28,647 nt of DNA from Citreimonas sp042096055 (GTDB lineage: Bacteria; Pseudomonadota; Alphaproteobacteria; Rhodobacterales; Rhodobacteraceae): positions 1-28,647 of the forward strand of contig NZ_JBELMH010000043.1 of assembly GCF_042096055.1 (NCBI RefSeq), in the 5' to 3' direction. Below are positions 1 through 7,249 of the stretch, piece after piece. The notes under the pieces were generated by a model. That model made no database searches, had not been told where the DNA came from, and was given only the letters and a program-made list of their open reading frames with translations. Every line of letters starts with the position of its first letter. Position 1 is the first letter of the stretch. Position numbers and translations under genes: made by a program.

Positions 1-125
1 CGGACAAGGCCGCCGCCATGGCGCATGCCGGCTGGCGCGTGATCTCCGAGGGCTCTGCGCTGGTCGACACGGTCATCGCCGAGGTCTTCGACCAGATGGA
101 TCGGCGCGCCAAGGCGGGCGCGTGA
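1..125 (+). CDS. waaA: 3-deoxy-D-manno-octulosonic acid (Kdo) transferase, C-terminal fragment
   Basis: Only the last 40 codons are inside the window (reading from base 3, stop TGA 123-125). The tail reads as an alternating helix of the kind that closes GT-B glycosyltransferases, with GWRVISEG near its start and DQMDRRAKAGA at the end. The assignment rests mainly on context: in Rhodobacteraceae the Kdo transferase that adds Kdo to lipid IVA commonly lies directly before lpxK, and here the stop overlaps the lpxK start (TGATG). That overlap implies translational coupling of two consecutive lipid A/inner-core steps at the inner membrane. The fragment is too short for a motif-based call, so another glycosyltransferase is possible. 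Confidence 0.6.
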   Translation, partial: DKAAAMAHAGWRVISEGSALVDTVIAEVFDQMDRRAKAGA

Positions 126-1123
126 TGCGACCGCCGGCGTTCTGGGACAACCCGCCCGACCGGCCCGGCCTTGGCGCGCGGCTGCTGGCCCCGCTGGGCC
201 GGCTCAGCGCTGCCGCAACGGCCCGGCGCGTCGCGCGCCCACCGGCGCACCGCGCCGGCGTACCAGTGATCTGCGTCGGCAACCTCAACGCCGGCGGCAC
301 CGGCAAGACGCCCACCGTGATCGCGCTGCTGATGGCGCTGTCGGCGCGCGGCATCACCGCGCACGTGATCTCGCGCGGCTATGGCGGGCGCCTCGCCGGC
401 CCCGTGCGCGTGAATGAGCAGCGCCACACCGCCACCGACACCGGGGACGAGCCGCTGCTGATCGCGGCCTTCGCCCCTACCTGGGTCGCGCGCGACCGTG
501 CCGCCGGCGCCCGCGCGGCCGAAGCGGCCGGCGCGCAGGCGCTGATCCTCGACGACGGCTTTCAGAACCCGGCGCTGGCCAAGGACCTGTCGATCGTCGT
601 GGTCGACGCCGCGCGCGGCTTCGGCAACGGGCGCTGCCTGCCCGCCGGCCCGCTGCGCGAGCCGGTCGCGGCGGGCCTCGAACGCGCCGACCTGCTGCTG
701 AGCATCGGCGAGGCCGAGGCGCAGGACAGCTTTACCGCCCGCTGGGGCGATGCGGTGCCGGTGCCGCGCGTCACCGGGCATCTCGAGCCGTTGCAGACGG
801 GCATGGACTGGCAGGGCCTGCCGGTGCTCGCCTTCGCCGGCATCGGCCATCCCGAGAAATTCTTCGCCACCCTGCGCGCGCTCGGCGCCGACCTGCGCCA
901 CGGCGAGGCGCTGGACGATCACCAGACCTTCAGCACCGCCCTCCTGTCGCGGCTCGAGGCCGAGGCCCGCAAACTGGGCGCACAGCTGGTGACGACGGAA
1001 AAGGACGCAGTCCGCCTGCCACGCGCCTTCCGGCCAAAGGTCCTGACGCTGCCGGTGCGACTGACGCTGGACAAGGGCCAGCCGCTGGACGCGGCGCTGG
1101 ACCGGCTGTTCCCGCGCGGCTGA
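125..1123 (+). CDS. lpxK: Tetraacyldisaccharide 4'-kinase
   Basis: Membrane-associated kinase that phosphorylates the 4'-position of the lipid A disaccharide precursor to give lipid IVA. The 332-residue length is normal for the family. The P-loop GNLNAGGTGKT lies at residues 52-62, and SRGYGG (about 83-88) and DDGFQNP (143-149) are the expected LpxK signatures. N in place of the H seen after DDGFQ in many LpxK proteins is, as I recall, usual in this order. I chose ATG 125 because it overlaps the upstream stop; a GTG at 122 would add one residue. It follows the putative Kdo transferase as the second gene of a lipopolysaccharide operon and converges with the next gene, whose stop lies one base away. 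Confidence 0.95.
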   Translation: MRPPAFWDNPPDRPGLGARLLAPLGRLSAAATARRVARPPAHRAGVPVICVGNLNAGGTGKTPTVIALLMALSARGITAHVISRGYGGRLAGPVRVNEQRHTATDTGDEPLLIAAFAPTWVARDRAAGARAAEAAGAQALILDDGFQNPALAKDLSIVVVDAARGFGNGRCLPAGPLREPVAAGLERADLLLSIGEAEAQDSFTARWGDAVPVPRVTGHLEPLQTGMDWQGLPVLAFAGIGHPEKFFATLRALGADLRHGEALDDHQTFSTALLSRLEAEARKLGAQLVTTEKDAVRLPRAFRPKVLTLPVRLTLDKGQPLDAALDRLFPRG

Positions 1124-1124
1124 G

Positions 1125-1976
1125 CTACTCGGCCGCGAGCGGAACCGCGTCCCGGCCCAGAGAGGCGATCTCGGCGATGGCGCCGCGCAGCGCCGCGCGC
1201 AGCGGCTCGAATCCGTCGTGCGGGCGGATCGTCGCCTCGTCCATGTACAGCGCGCGGTCGATCTCGACCTGCACGGCGTGGCGTCCGCGCCCGGGGCGGC
1301 CGTAATGCTGCGTGGTGTAGGCGCCGGCGAAGGGTGCGTTGCGCGCCACGGAGAATCCCTGCGCGGCGAAGGCCGCCTCGATCCGGTCGACGATCGCGCC
1401 GCCCGCCGAGGCGCCGAACCGGTCGCCGATCACCACCTCGGCCCGCCGCCCGCCGCGCGCCAGGCTCGCCACCGCCTCGTGCGGCATCGAATGGCAATCG
1501 ACCACGATCGCCTCGCCGTGCAGCGCGTGCGCCTCGTCCAGCAGGCGCTGCAGCGCCGCGTGGTACGGCACCCAGACGCTGTTCAGCCGGCCGGTCGCCT
1601 CGGCATGCGGGATCTTGCCGCGATAGATCGCGCGGCCGTTGGCTACGACGCGGGGAATCACGCCCAGGCCGCTCGCGACGCGCGGGTTGTGCGGCCCGCG
1701 CCGGATGCCCTCGATCAGCGCGGGGTCGAGCTCGTCCGCCGCGCGGTTGAGGTCGACGTAGGCGCGCGGCGCAGCGGCCGCCAGCAGCGGCGCGCCGAAC
1801 TCGGGCGCGCAGTCGAACAGCCGGTCGACGAAGGCGTCCTCGGACGACCGGATCGCGTGCCGGTCCAGCACCGAGCCGCGCATAAGATCCGCCGGATAGT
1901 CGCTGCCCGAGTGCGGCGAGGCGAACACGACGCGCGATGTCGGTCTGTCGGGCCTGTGAAGGGCGAAGGCGGCCAT
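1125..1976 (-). CDS. N-formylglutamate amidohydrolase family protein
   Basis: Predicted metal-dependent amidohydrolase (283 residues) of the HutG/FGase family, which releases formate from N-formyl-L-glutamate at the end of one histidine degradation route. Visible family motifs are SPHSG (20-24), YVDLNR (73-78), VDCHSMP (159-165), HYGRPGRG (224-231) and VEID (237-240), giving His and Asp residues suited to metal binding. The open frame runs upstream to 2135, but homology-like sequence begins only near MAAFALHRPD, so I chose ATG at 1976; no clear ribosome binding site supports it. No other hut genes are nearby, and many orphan members of this family have unproven substrates, so I leave the symbol empty. 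It converges with lpxK. Confidence 0.85.
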   Translation of the reverse strand: MAAFALHRPDRPTSRVVFASPHSGSDYPADLMRGSVLDRHAIRSSEDAFVDRLFDCAPEFGAPLLAAAAPRAYVDLNRAADELDPALIEGIRRGPHNPRVASGLGVIPRVVANGRAIYRGKIPHAEATGRLNSVWVPYHAALQRLLDEAHALHGEAIVVDCHSMPHEAVASLARGGRRAEVVIGDRFGASAGGAIVDRIEAAFAAQGFSVARNAPFAGAYTTQHYGRPGRGRHAVQVEIDRALYMDEATIRPHDGFEPLRAALRGAIAEIASLGRDAVPLAAE

Positions 1977-2042
1977 CGGGCAATCCGTGCACTGCTGCGG
2001 TCCGATCGAAGATAGCGCGATTTGCGACTTTGCCAAAAGCCC

Positions 2043-2071
2043 TTGATCCCGGTTTCGAGTCCTTTTATAGA
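2043..2071 (+). promoter_or_regulatory. Sigma-70-type promoter of tRNA-Val
   Basis: TTGATC (2043-2048) and TATAGA (2066-2071) are separated by exactly 17 bases, close to the vegetative consensus. Transcription would begin around 2078, leaving a leader of about 60 bases before the tRNA at 2138. This is the clearest promoter in the 161-base gap between the divergent amidohydrolase gene and the tRNA. Confidence 0.7.
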
Positions 2072-2137
2072 CCGCCCACCGGCGCGGATCAGCCGGCCCC
2101 GAACACCTCGGGGCGGGCAGAATCGCAAAGGCCATAC

Positions 2138-2212
<75 letters not shown>

Positions 2213-2320
2213 TGGAATTACAAGCCCCGGCACAGGGGGCGCGCGCCCGCGTTGGCGCGCTTTCACGTGCCGGTAAACGCAACGCAGGCGCTCGCGCGCC
2301 GAGACAAGAGGAGAGCACCG

Positions 2321-2446
2321 ATGAAGGTTGCAAACTCGCTCCGCTCGCTCAAGAAGCGCCATCGCGATTGCCGCGTCGTGCGCCGCAAGGGCCGGGTCTA
2401 CGTCATCAACAAGACCCAGCGCCGGTTCAAGGCCCGCCAAGGCTGA
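2321..2446 (+). CDS. rpmJ: 50S ribosomal protein bL36
   Basis: A 41-residue basic protein, MKVANSLRSLKKRHRDCRVV onward, ending RRFKARQG. It is the small large-subunit protein that helps fold 23S rRNA. The length and the RRKGRVYVINK core match the longer alphaproteobacterial form of bL36. Only one cysteine (C17) remains of the Cys/His zinc site seen in the 37-38 residue form, so this version should not bind zinc. The ribosome binding site AGAGGAGA (2307-2314) sits six bases before the ATG; upstream in-frame ATG codons from 2252 lack such a site. A strong hairpin follows the stop. Confidence 0.95.
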   Translation: MKVANSLRSLKKRHRDCRVVRRKGRVYVINKTQRRFKARQG

Positions 2447-2470
2447 ACCCGGACACCGTTTCGGAATACG

Positions 2471-2498
2471 CGAAGGCCGCCCCTCGGGGCGGTCTTCG
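2471..2498 (+). terminator. Hairpin terminator after rpmJ
   Basis: A 12-bp stem (2471-2482 with 2487-2498, one G-U pair) closes the four-base loop CTCG about 25 bases after the rpmJ stop. Only a short T run (GACGTTT) follows. The stem is nearly symmetrical and could also act on transcripts arriving from the convergent gene. Confidence 0.65.
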
Positions 2499-2530
2499 AC
2501 GTTTCAGGGTCTTGTCGGGGTCTTGGTGCA

Positions 2531-2563
2531 GGGCCGCGGCGCCCCGAAAGAGGCGCCGCGCCC
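2531..2563 (-). terminator. Hairpin just after the caspase-fold gene
   Basis: CGCGGCGCC (2535-2543) pairs perfectly with GGCGCCGCG (2552-2560) around an eight-base loop. Three further G-C pairs form across a one-base bulge. On the minus strand it starts five bases after the stop codon of the gene ending at 2568, the end of the long minus-strand block. No T tract follows, so termination is inferred from position and stem strength. Confidence 0.5.
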
Positions 2564-2567
2564 GGCC

Positions 2568-4277
2568 TCAGCGCGAGAACAGCCCTTCCAGCCCGCCCGC
2601 CAGCAGCCGAACCACCGTCGCCTGGTCGAGGTAGCCGGTCGCGTTCAGGTCGCGGTCGCGCTGGTAGCGGCGGATCGCGCGGCGCGTCTCGGCGTCGAAG
2701 GCGCCGTCGATCTGTCCCGGATCCAGCCCCAGCTGCGACAGGCGCACCTCGGCCAGCCTGCGGCCCACGGCGCCAAGGCCCAGGCTGTCTTCGGCTTCGC
2801 GGGCGGCGGCGTCGTCGCCTGCGCCCTGCAGCGCCTGGATGCGCGCCTGCGCCTCGCCGGCGAAGGCGCCCTGCGGCCGCTGGTCGAGGTAACGGCGGTA
2901 GGCCGCGACGGTGTCGTCGGCACGCGCCGCCTGCCAGGCCTGCCGGTCCTGCTCGGCGGCCTGCTCGGCGCGCTGCTCCTCGATGTCCGTCAGAAGCGCC
3001 TGCGCGCGGTCGGCATAAAGGCCGTCGGGGAAATCCTGCAGGTAGCGGCGCAGGTCCTCCTCGCGCCCCTGGTCCGACACGCGATCCCACAGGGCCTGGT
3101 CAGCGGCTTCGCGCGCCTCGGCGCGGGCCTGCGCCTCGCGCTCGATCTCGACCGCGCGCGTCTCGGCGGCGCGGTCCAGCCGGGTGACCTGCGGGCCAGT
3201 CAACAGGCCAGTCACGGCATAGCCCTCGGCGTCCTGCCAGCGTTCGATCGCGCTGCGCGTGCCGGGGCCGAAGATCCCGTCGATGCCGCGCGTGTCGTAG
3301 CCCAGGATCGACAAGTTCTGCTGCACGCTGCGGCGCTCTTCGCGGGTCAGTTCCAGCGCCTCCTCGGCCCGGCGGTCGGCGTACAGCGGGTCTTCCCCGA
3401 TGGCGCGCAGGCGTTGTCGAGCGGCGGGAGCATTCTGTCCCTCGGGAAAGGCCTCGAGGTAGATGCGATAGCCCTCGGCGCTGTCCATCTGCTCGGCCCG
3501 GCGCCAGGCCGAATCGTCGCGCGAGGCGCGCGCTGCGGCGGGCTCGTCCGCGACGGGCGCCGGCTGTGCCGCGGGCGCGGAGACGTCGTCGGCCAGCAGC
3601 ACCACCAGACCGTCGGGCGCGTAGCCGTCGACGCTCAACGACAACTCGGCCGCCGCCTCGGCCAGCGGCGCACCGGGGCGCGGCATCGCGCGGGTGGCGA
3701 AACGGGCCACCTCGGGCGCGGGGCCCCGGATCACGGTGACGCCCTGCGGCACCTCCAGGTCGCCCGGCCCCGCGGTCAGGAACGGCGCGGCCCCCGCCCC
3801 TGCCGGGCTTTCGCCCAGCACCAAGAAGGCGCGCCCCGGCCGCGCGGCCAGCACCGACAGCACCGCGTCGAGCGGCAGGCCCTGCGTCAGCGCGGTGGCC
3901 GCGTCGCCCGTCTCGGAGCCCGCGGGCAGCAGCCACGCGCCGGCGTGGCCGTGCACGAAGGCGCCCGACAGCACCACGACCAGCGGCGCCTCGTCGTCCT
4001 CGATGCCCGCGACGAACCGCGCCAGCGCGCCGCGCATGGCGCTGGCGTCGGCGTTCGCCGCCTCGGTCACGCCGAGGCCCCGGTCGCGCAAGGCCTGTGC
4101 GGCGGCGCCGACCCGTTCGGCGCCGAACACCGTGTCGAAGGTGGAATAGCGCGCGTTGCCGATGACCAGCGCCTCGCCCGCGAGGGCCGGCAGCGCCGCC
4201 AGCGTGAAGGCCGCCGACAGGAGCGCCCTCCCCTTCGCCTTGGCTGAACCTTTCGTCGACCGGGTCACTGCGCGCAT
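2568..4277 (-). CDS. Secreted caspase-fold (inactive) / peptidoglycan-binding protein
   Basis: A 569-residue exported protein. Residues 1-33 form a signal peptide (basic start, hydrophobic AALLSAAFTLAALP-like core, ALA cleavage site). Residues 35-230 resemble a caspase/metacaspase p20 fold: ALVIGNARYS opens it, and the strand VVVLSG (101-105) stands where active members carry SGHG. The dyad is missing: A106 follows SG, and LGESP (154-158) replaces the DAC motif. The whole protein has no cysteine, so it cannot be a cysteine peptidase. Three repeats of W-x-x-A...YL..FP.G (about 255-292, 394-432, 445-483) alternate with two peptidoglycan-binding-1-type domains (about 310-368 and 505-562). ATG 4277 was chosen for its AGGAGGAGG ribosome binding site and signal peptide. 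It is the last gene of the minus-strand block. A periplasmic wall-binding scaffold role is inferred. Confidence 0.8.
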   Translation of the reverse strand: MRAVTRSTKGSAKAKGRALLSAAFTLAALPALAGEALVIGNARYSTFDTVFGAERVGAAAQALRDRGLGVTEAANADASAMRGALARFVAGIEDDEAPLVVVLSGAFVHGHAGAWLLPAGSETGDAATALTQGLPLDAVLSVLAARPGRAFLVLGESPAGAGAAPFLTAGPGDLEVPQGVTVIRGPAPEVARFATRAMPRPGAPLAEAAAELSLSVDGYAPDGLVVLLADDVSAPAAQPAPVADEPAAARASRDDSAWRRAEQMDSAEGYRIYLEAFPEGQNAPAARQRLRAIGEDPLYADRRAEEALELTREERRSVQQNLSILGYDTRGIDGIFGPGTRSAIERWQDAEGYAVTGLLTGPQVTRLDRAAETRAVEIEREAQARAEAREAADQALWDRVSDQGREEDLRRYLQDFPDGLYADRAQALLTDIEEQRAEQAAEQDRQAWQAARADDTVAAYRRYLDQRPQGAFAGEAQARIQALQGAGDDAAAREAEDSLGLGAVGRRLAEVRLSQLGLDPGQIDGAFDAETRRAIRRYQRDRDLNATGYLDQATVVRLLAGGLEGLFSR

Positions 4278-4330
4278 CGCGTCCTCCTCCTGATGCGGCC
4301 CCACCGCTCGAGGGCCGCGGGGCTGAGGGC

Positions 4331-5503
4331 TCAATCGTAGCTGCGCGCATCCTCGATGACCAACCCGTCGCGCGGCAATCCGCCGATCGGCACGATCTCG
4401 ACCGCGCCGCGCAGCTTGAGCACGTCGGCGACCGACGCCTCGAAGGCCGACGCATCCGTCGCCTCGGTCTCGAGCCGCACGGTCATCACGTCGCGCTCGC
4501 CCTCGCGGCTGGCCACGACGCGGGCGCGGGCGATCTCGGGATGCTTGGCGACAAGGGCCGCGACCTGCTCGGGGCGGACGAACATGCCCTTGATCTTGGT
4601 CGTCTGGTCGGCGCGGCCCATCCAGCCCTTGATGCGCGCGTTGGTGCGGCCGCAGGGGCTTTCGCCCGGCATGATCGCCGACAGGTCGCCCGTGGCGAAG
4701 CGGATCAGCGGGTAGTCGGGGTTCAGCGTCGTGACCACGATCTCGCCCACCTCGCCGGGTGCGACAGGGTCGCCGGTGCCGGGGGTGACGATCTCGACGA
4801 TCACGTGCTCGTCGAGGATCATGCCCTCCATGGCCGGGCTTTCATACGCGACGTTGCCCAGGTCGGCCGTGGCGTAGCATTGCAGGCAGGCGATGCCGCG
4901 ATCGGCGTAGTACTGGCGCAGCGACGGAAACAGCGCGCCGCCGCCGACGCCGGCCTTGGTGATGCCCAGCTCGACCCCCATCTCGTCGGCCTTCTCGAGG
5001 ATGACCTTCAGGTAATCGGGCGTGCCGGCATAGGCCGTGACCTTCACGTCGCGCGCGGCGCGGACCTGAAGCTCGGTCTGGCCGGTGCCGGCGGGCAGCA
5101 CTGTGGCGCCCACGGCGCGCGCGCCGCTCTCGAAGATGTGCCCGGCGGGCGTCAGGTGGTAGCCAAAGCAGTTCTGCACGATGTCGCCCGGCCCAACACG
5201 CGCCGCGTGCAGGAAGCGGCCCATGCGCCACCAGTCGTGGGTGATGCCGCCGGGCTCGTAAATCGGACCGGGGCTCTGGAAGATGTGGGCGACGTTGGCC
5301 ACAGGCAGCCCCCCGAAGGGCGGGTGCGCCGCCTGCCGCTCGGACAGGTCGGCCTTGCGCAGGACCGGCAGCCGGGCGAGGTCCGAAAGGCTTTCCAGCG
5401 GGTCCATCTTGTGCCGGCCCAGCAGGTCATTGAGCGCGGCCAGTTGCGCCGCCTCGCGCGCGTCCTGGCTGCGGGTTTCGAGATCGTCGTAATAGGTGCT
5501 CAT
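4331..5503 (-). CDS. PaaK-like adenylate-forming enzyme family protein
   Basis: A 390-residue cytoplasmic protein related to phenylacetate-CoA ligase, which activates an aromatic acid through an acyl-adenylate. Recognisable ANL segments are YATADLG (210-216), YPLIRFATGDL (264-274) and GWMGRADQTTKIKGMFV (293-309), followed by a small C-terminal domain. Two features differ from active PaaK. The N-terminal phosphate-binding loop (SSGTTGKPT in PaaK) appears as FQSPGPIYEPG (75-85), and the usual C-terminal lysine segment (LPR..GKA) reads LPRDGLVIED. Either the substrate chemistry differs or the protein no longer adenylates. The start ATG 5503 has AGGAAGGG eight bases upstream. It lies 120 bases after the HhH protein gene, behind a HAAT-type importer, which suggests a role with the imported carboxylate. 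Confidence 0.8.
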   Translation of the reverse strand: MSTYYDDLETRSQDAREAAQLAALNDLLGRHKMDPLESLSDLARLPVLRKADLSERQAAHPPFGGLPVANVAHIFQSPGPIYEPGGITHDWWRMGRFLHAARVGPGDIVQNCFGYHLTPAGHIFESGARAVGATVLPAGTGQTELQVRAARDVKVTAYAGTPDYLKVILEKADEMGVELGITKAGVGGGALFPSLRQYYADRGIACLQCYATADLGNVAYESPAMEGMILDEHVIVEIVTPGTGDPVAPGEVGEIVVTTLNPDYPLIRFATGDLSAIMPGESPCGRTNARIKGWMGRADQTTKIKGMFVRPEQVAALVAKHPEIARARVVASREGERDVMTVRLETEATDASAFEASVADVLKLRGAVEIVPIGGLPRDGLVIEDARSYD

Positions 5504-5543
5504 GCCGCGTCCCTTCCTGTCCGTCCCGGGCGTCTCCGCCCCG

Positions 5544-5594
5544 ATGTCGTGCGACGGCCATGCCGCCATCATGTCGTGCGGCGGCTGCGCCGCC
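5544..5594. repeat. Two imperfect 24-base direct repeats, each able to form a hairpin
   Basis: Copies at 5544-5567 and 5571-5594 both begin ATGTCGTGCG and differ at 4 of 24 positions, with a 27-base period. The second contains GGCGGC-TGC-GCCGCC (5580-5594), a perfect 6-bp stem; the first contains the weaker CGGC-CAT-GCCG. They fill much of the 120-base gap between the HhH protein gene and the PaaK-like gene. They could be a processing or attenuating structure, or a locally duplicated palindromic repeat. Confidence 0.55.
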
Positions 5595-5623
5595 TGTCAT
5601 CCCCGGACCGTCGCGGCGCGGCG

Positions 5624-6271
5624 CTAGCCTGCGGCCGCCTCGACCCGCTCGCTTGGCCCGTCCAGCGCCACGCGCGTCAGCGCCGCGACCAGCCGCGTGT
5701 ACCGCTCGGCCGAGCCCGCCTTGTCGGCGAGCTTGGCCGCGTCGTCCGGCAATCCCAATTTCCGCGCCTGCCCGCCCGACACGTCGTCGAGCATCGGGTA
5801 GAGCGCCTCCCACGCGATCTGCGCCTCGCGCGCGAAGATCGCGGCACCGGTCGGGCCGAAGCCCTTGAATTCCTGCACCCGCGACAGGATGCCGTCGCGG
5901 TCGCCGCCCTCGTCGCGCATCCGGCGCAGGTCGCCGCCATAGCGCGCGTCCGCCATCTTCGCGGTCTCGATCAGCCGGTCGGCACCCTGGTTGTCGTAGC
6001 GGGCATAGCCGTTCCGGTTCAGCACCTTGACCAGGTGGTTGCGGTTGACCGAGGCCAGCGCGTCGACCTTGTGCAGCCCCTCGTCCTTCAGCGCGCGGGC
6101 CGCCTGCACCGCGTTGCCGGCGGCGATCCGCGCCGACATCAGCTGCGCGGCGATCAGCCAGTGGAACCATTGCTGCGGCTCGTCGCGGGCGATGGTCGCG
6201 CCGATCTCCTCGCTGAACAGGGTGCCGTGATCGTCGATCAGGGCGGTCACGATGTCGTCTGCCTTGGCCAT
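5624..6271 (-). CDS. Helix-hairpin-helix (HhH-GPD/endonuclease III-like) protein, catalytic residues absent
   Basis: A 215-residue, mostly helical protein. A region like the first half of an endonuclease III fold (about 33-105) leads into a helix-hairpin-helix at 133-148 containing FKGFGPTGAA. That matches the DNA-backbone-binding hairpin of HhH-GPD glycosylases (typically LPGVGRKTA). The residue corresponding to the catalytic lysine is T, the usual VDTH segment with its aspartate is not present, and the protein has no cysteine, so there is no [4Fe-4S] cluster. DNA binding is plausible; base excision is not supported. ATG 6271 follows GGAGA at good spacing. It sits 67 bases after livF on the same strand, an odd place for a DNA-repair-like gene. 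The family call rests on motif reading only. Confidence 0.65.
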   Translation of the reverse strand: MAKADDIVTALIDDHGTLFSEEIGATIARDEPQQWFHWLIAAQLMSARIAAGNAVQAARALKDEGLHKVDALASVNRNHLVKVLNRNGYARYDNQGADRLIETAKMADARYGGDLRRMRDEGGDRDGILSRVQEFKGFGPTGAAIFAREAQIAWEALYPMLDDVSGGQARKLGLPDDAAKLADKAGSAERYTRLVAALTRVALDGPSERVEAAAG

Positions 6272-6338
6272 GTCGTTCTCCGTCGGTTGCCGTCCGGACA
6301 CCAACGGCGCACCCCGCGCGCGTGTTTCTACCGCGCCG

Positions 6339-7163
6339 TCACGCCAGCCAGCGCTTGCGCCGCCGATAGGACCGCACGTCGCGGAACGACTTGCGCCCCT
6401 CGTCGGACACGCCGAGGTAGAATTCCTTCACGTCGGCGTTCTCGCGCAGCTCGGGCGCCGTGCCCTCCATCACCACGCGGCCGTTCTCCAGGATATAGCC
6501 CTGGTGCGCGTAGCGCAGGGCGACGTTGGTGTTCTGCTCTGCCAGCAGGAAGCTCACGCCCTCGTTCTCGTTGATCGACTTCACGATCTCGAAGATCTGC
6601 TCGACCAGCTGCGGCGCCAGCCCCATCGACGGCTCGTCCAGCAGGATCATCTCGGGGCGCGACATCAGCGCGCGGCCCACCGCCGTCATCTGCTGCTCGC
6701 CGCCCGAGGTATAGCCCGCCTGGCTGCGGCGGCGCTCCTTCAGGCGGGGAAAGTAGGTGTAGACCATCTCGAGGTCGGCCTCGATCGCGCCCTTGCCGTC
6801 GCGGCGGGTATAGGCGCCGGTCATCAGGTTCTCCTCGACCGTGAGGTGCTGGAAGCAGTGCCGCCCCTCCATCACTTGGATCACGCCGCGCTTGACCAGC
6901 GCCGACGGGTCGAGGTCCTGCACCCGCTCGCCCTTGTAGAGGATGCTGCCCTTGGTGACCTCGCCGCGCTCGGAGTGCAGCAGGTTCGAGATCGCCTTCA
7001 GCGTCGTGGTCTTGCCCGCCCCGTTGCCGCCCAGAAGCGCGGTGATGCCGCCCTTGCGGACGGTCAGGCTGACGCCCTTCAGCACGAGGATCACGTGGTT
7101 GTAGATCACCTCGACGTTGTTGACCTCGAGCAGCGCCTCGTCGGTCCGTGCGGCATCGAGCAT
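6339..7163 (-). CDS. livF: HAAT-family ABC transporter ATP-binding protein (LivF type)
   Basis: A 274-residue ATPase of the branched-chain amino acid/amide/carboxylate importer class. Walker A is GGNGAGKT (45-52), the signature SGGEQ (153-157), Walker B MILLDEP (172-178), and the H-loop position carries Q in LAEQN (207-211), as is usual in LivF. Relative to E. coli LivF it carries a basic C-terminal tail (RKSFRDVRSYRRRKRW). The open frame extends upstream to 7397, but ATG 7163 with AAGGGG upstream gives the family start. It is last of the five importer genes, separated from the binding-protein gene by a strong hairpin. It would energise LivH/LivM together with LivG at the inner membrane. Confidence 0.92.
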   Translation of the reverse strand: MLDAARTDEALLEVNNVEVIYNHVILVLKGVSLTVRKGGITALLGGNGAGKTTTLKAISNLLHSERGEVTKGSILYKGERVQDLDPSALVKRGVIQVMEGRHCFQHLTVEENLMTGAYTRRDGKGAIEADLEMVYTYFPRLKERRRSQAGYTSGGEQQMTAVGRALMSRPEMILLDEPSMGLAPQLVEQIFEIVKSINENEGVSFLLAEQNTNVALRYAHQGYILENGRVVMEGTAPELRENADVKEFYLGVSDEGRKSFRDVRSYRRRKRWLA

Positions 7164-7215
7164 GTGGAGTCCCCTTCTTCGGGCAATGGCCCCGGTCTGC
7201 GGTATCGGTCGGGTC

Positions 7216-7239
7216 GCCGGCGGCCCGAAGGCCGCCGGC
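7216..7239 (-). promoter_or_regulatory. Perfect intercistronic hairpin after the binding-protein gene
   Basis: GCCGGCGGCC (7216-7225) and GGCCGCCGGC (7230-7239) form a perfect 10-bp stem with loop CGAA, 10 bases after the binding-protein stop and before livF. No T tract follows on the minus strand. It is better read as a 3'-end stabiliser or partial terminator that would raise binding-protein mRNA over the ATPase than as a full terminator. Confidence 0.65.
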
Positions 7240-7249
7240 AGTCTCGGCG

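Noticed and set aside
1977..2135. N-terminal extension of the amidohydrolase to 2135
   Set aside because: The extension is a cysteine/arginine-mixed sequence without family similarity and overlaps the tRNA promoter.
2328..4247. A 639-codon open frame on the plus strand, opposite the caspase-fold gene
   Set aside because: Its translation is Arg/Ala/Gly/Val-rich low-information sequence without domains, while the opposite strand has a signal peptide and recognisable domains; such antisense frames are expected in GC-rich DNA.
4541..6574. A 677-codon plus-strand open frame across the PaaK-like and HhH genes
   Set aside because: It spans two real minus-strand genes and the gap between them, has no motif and no sensible start.
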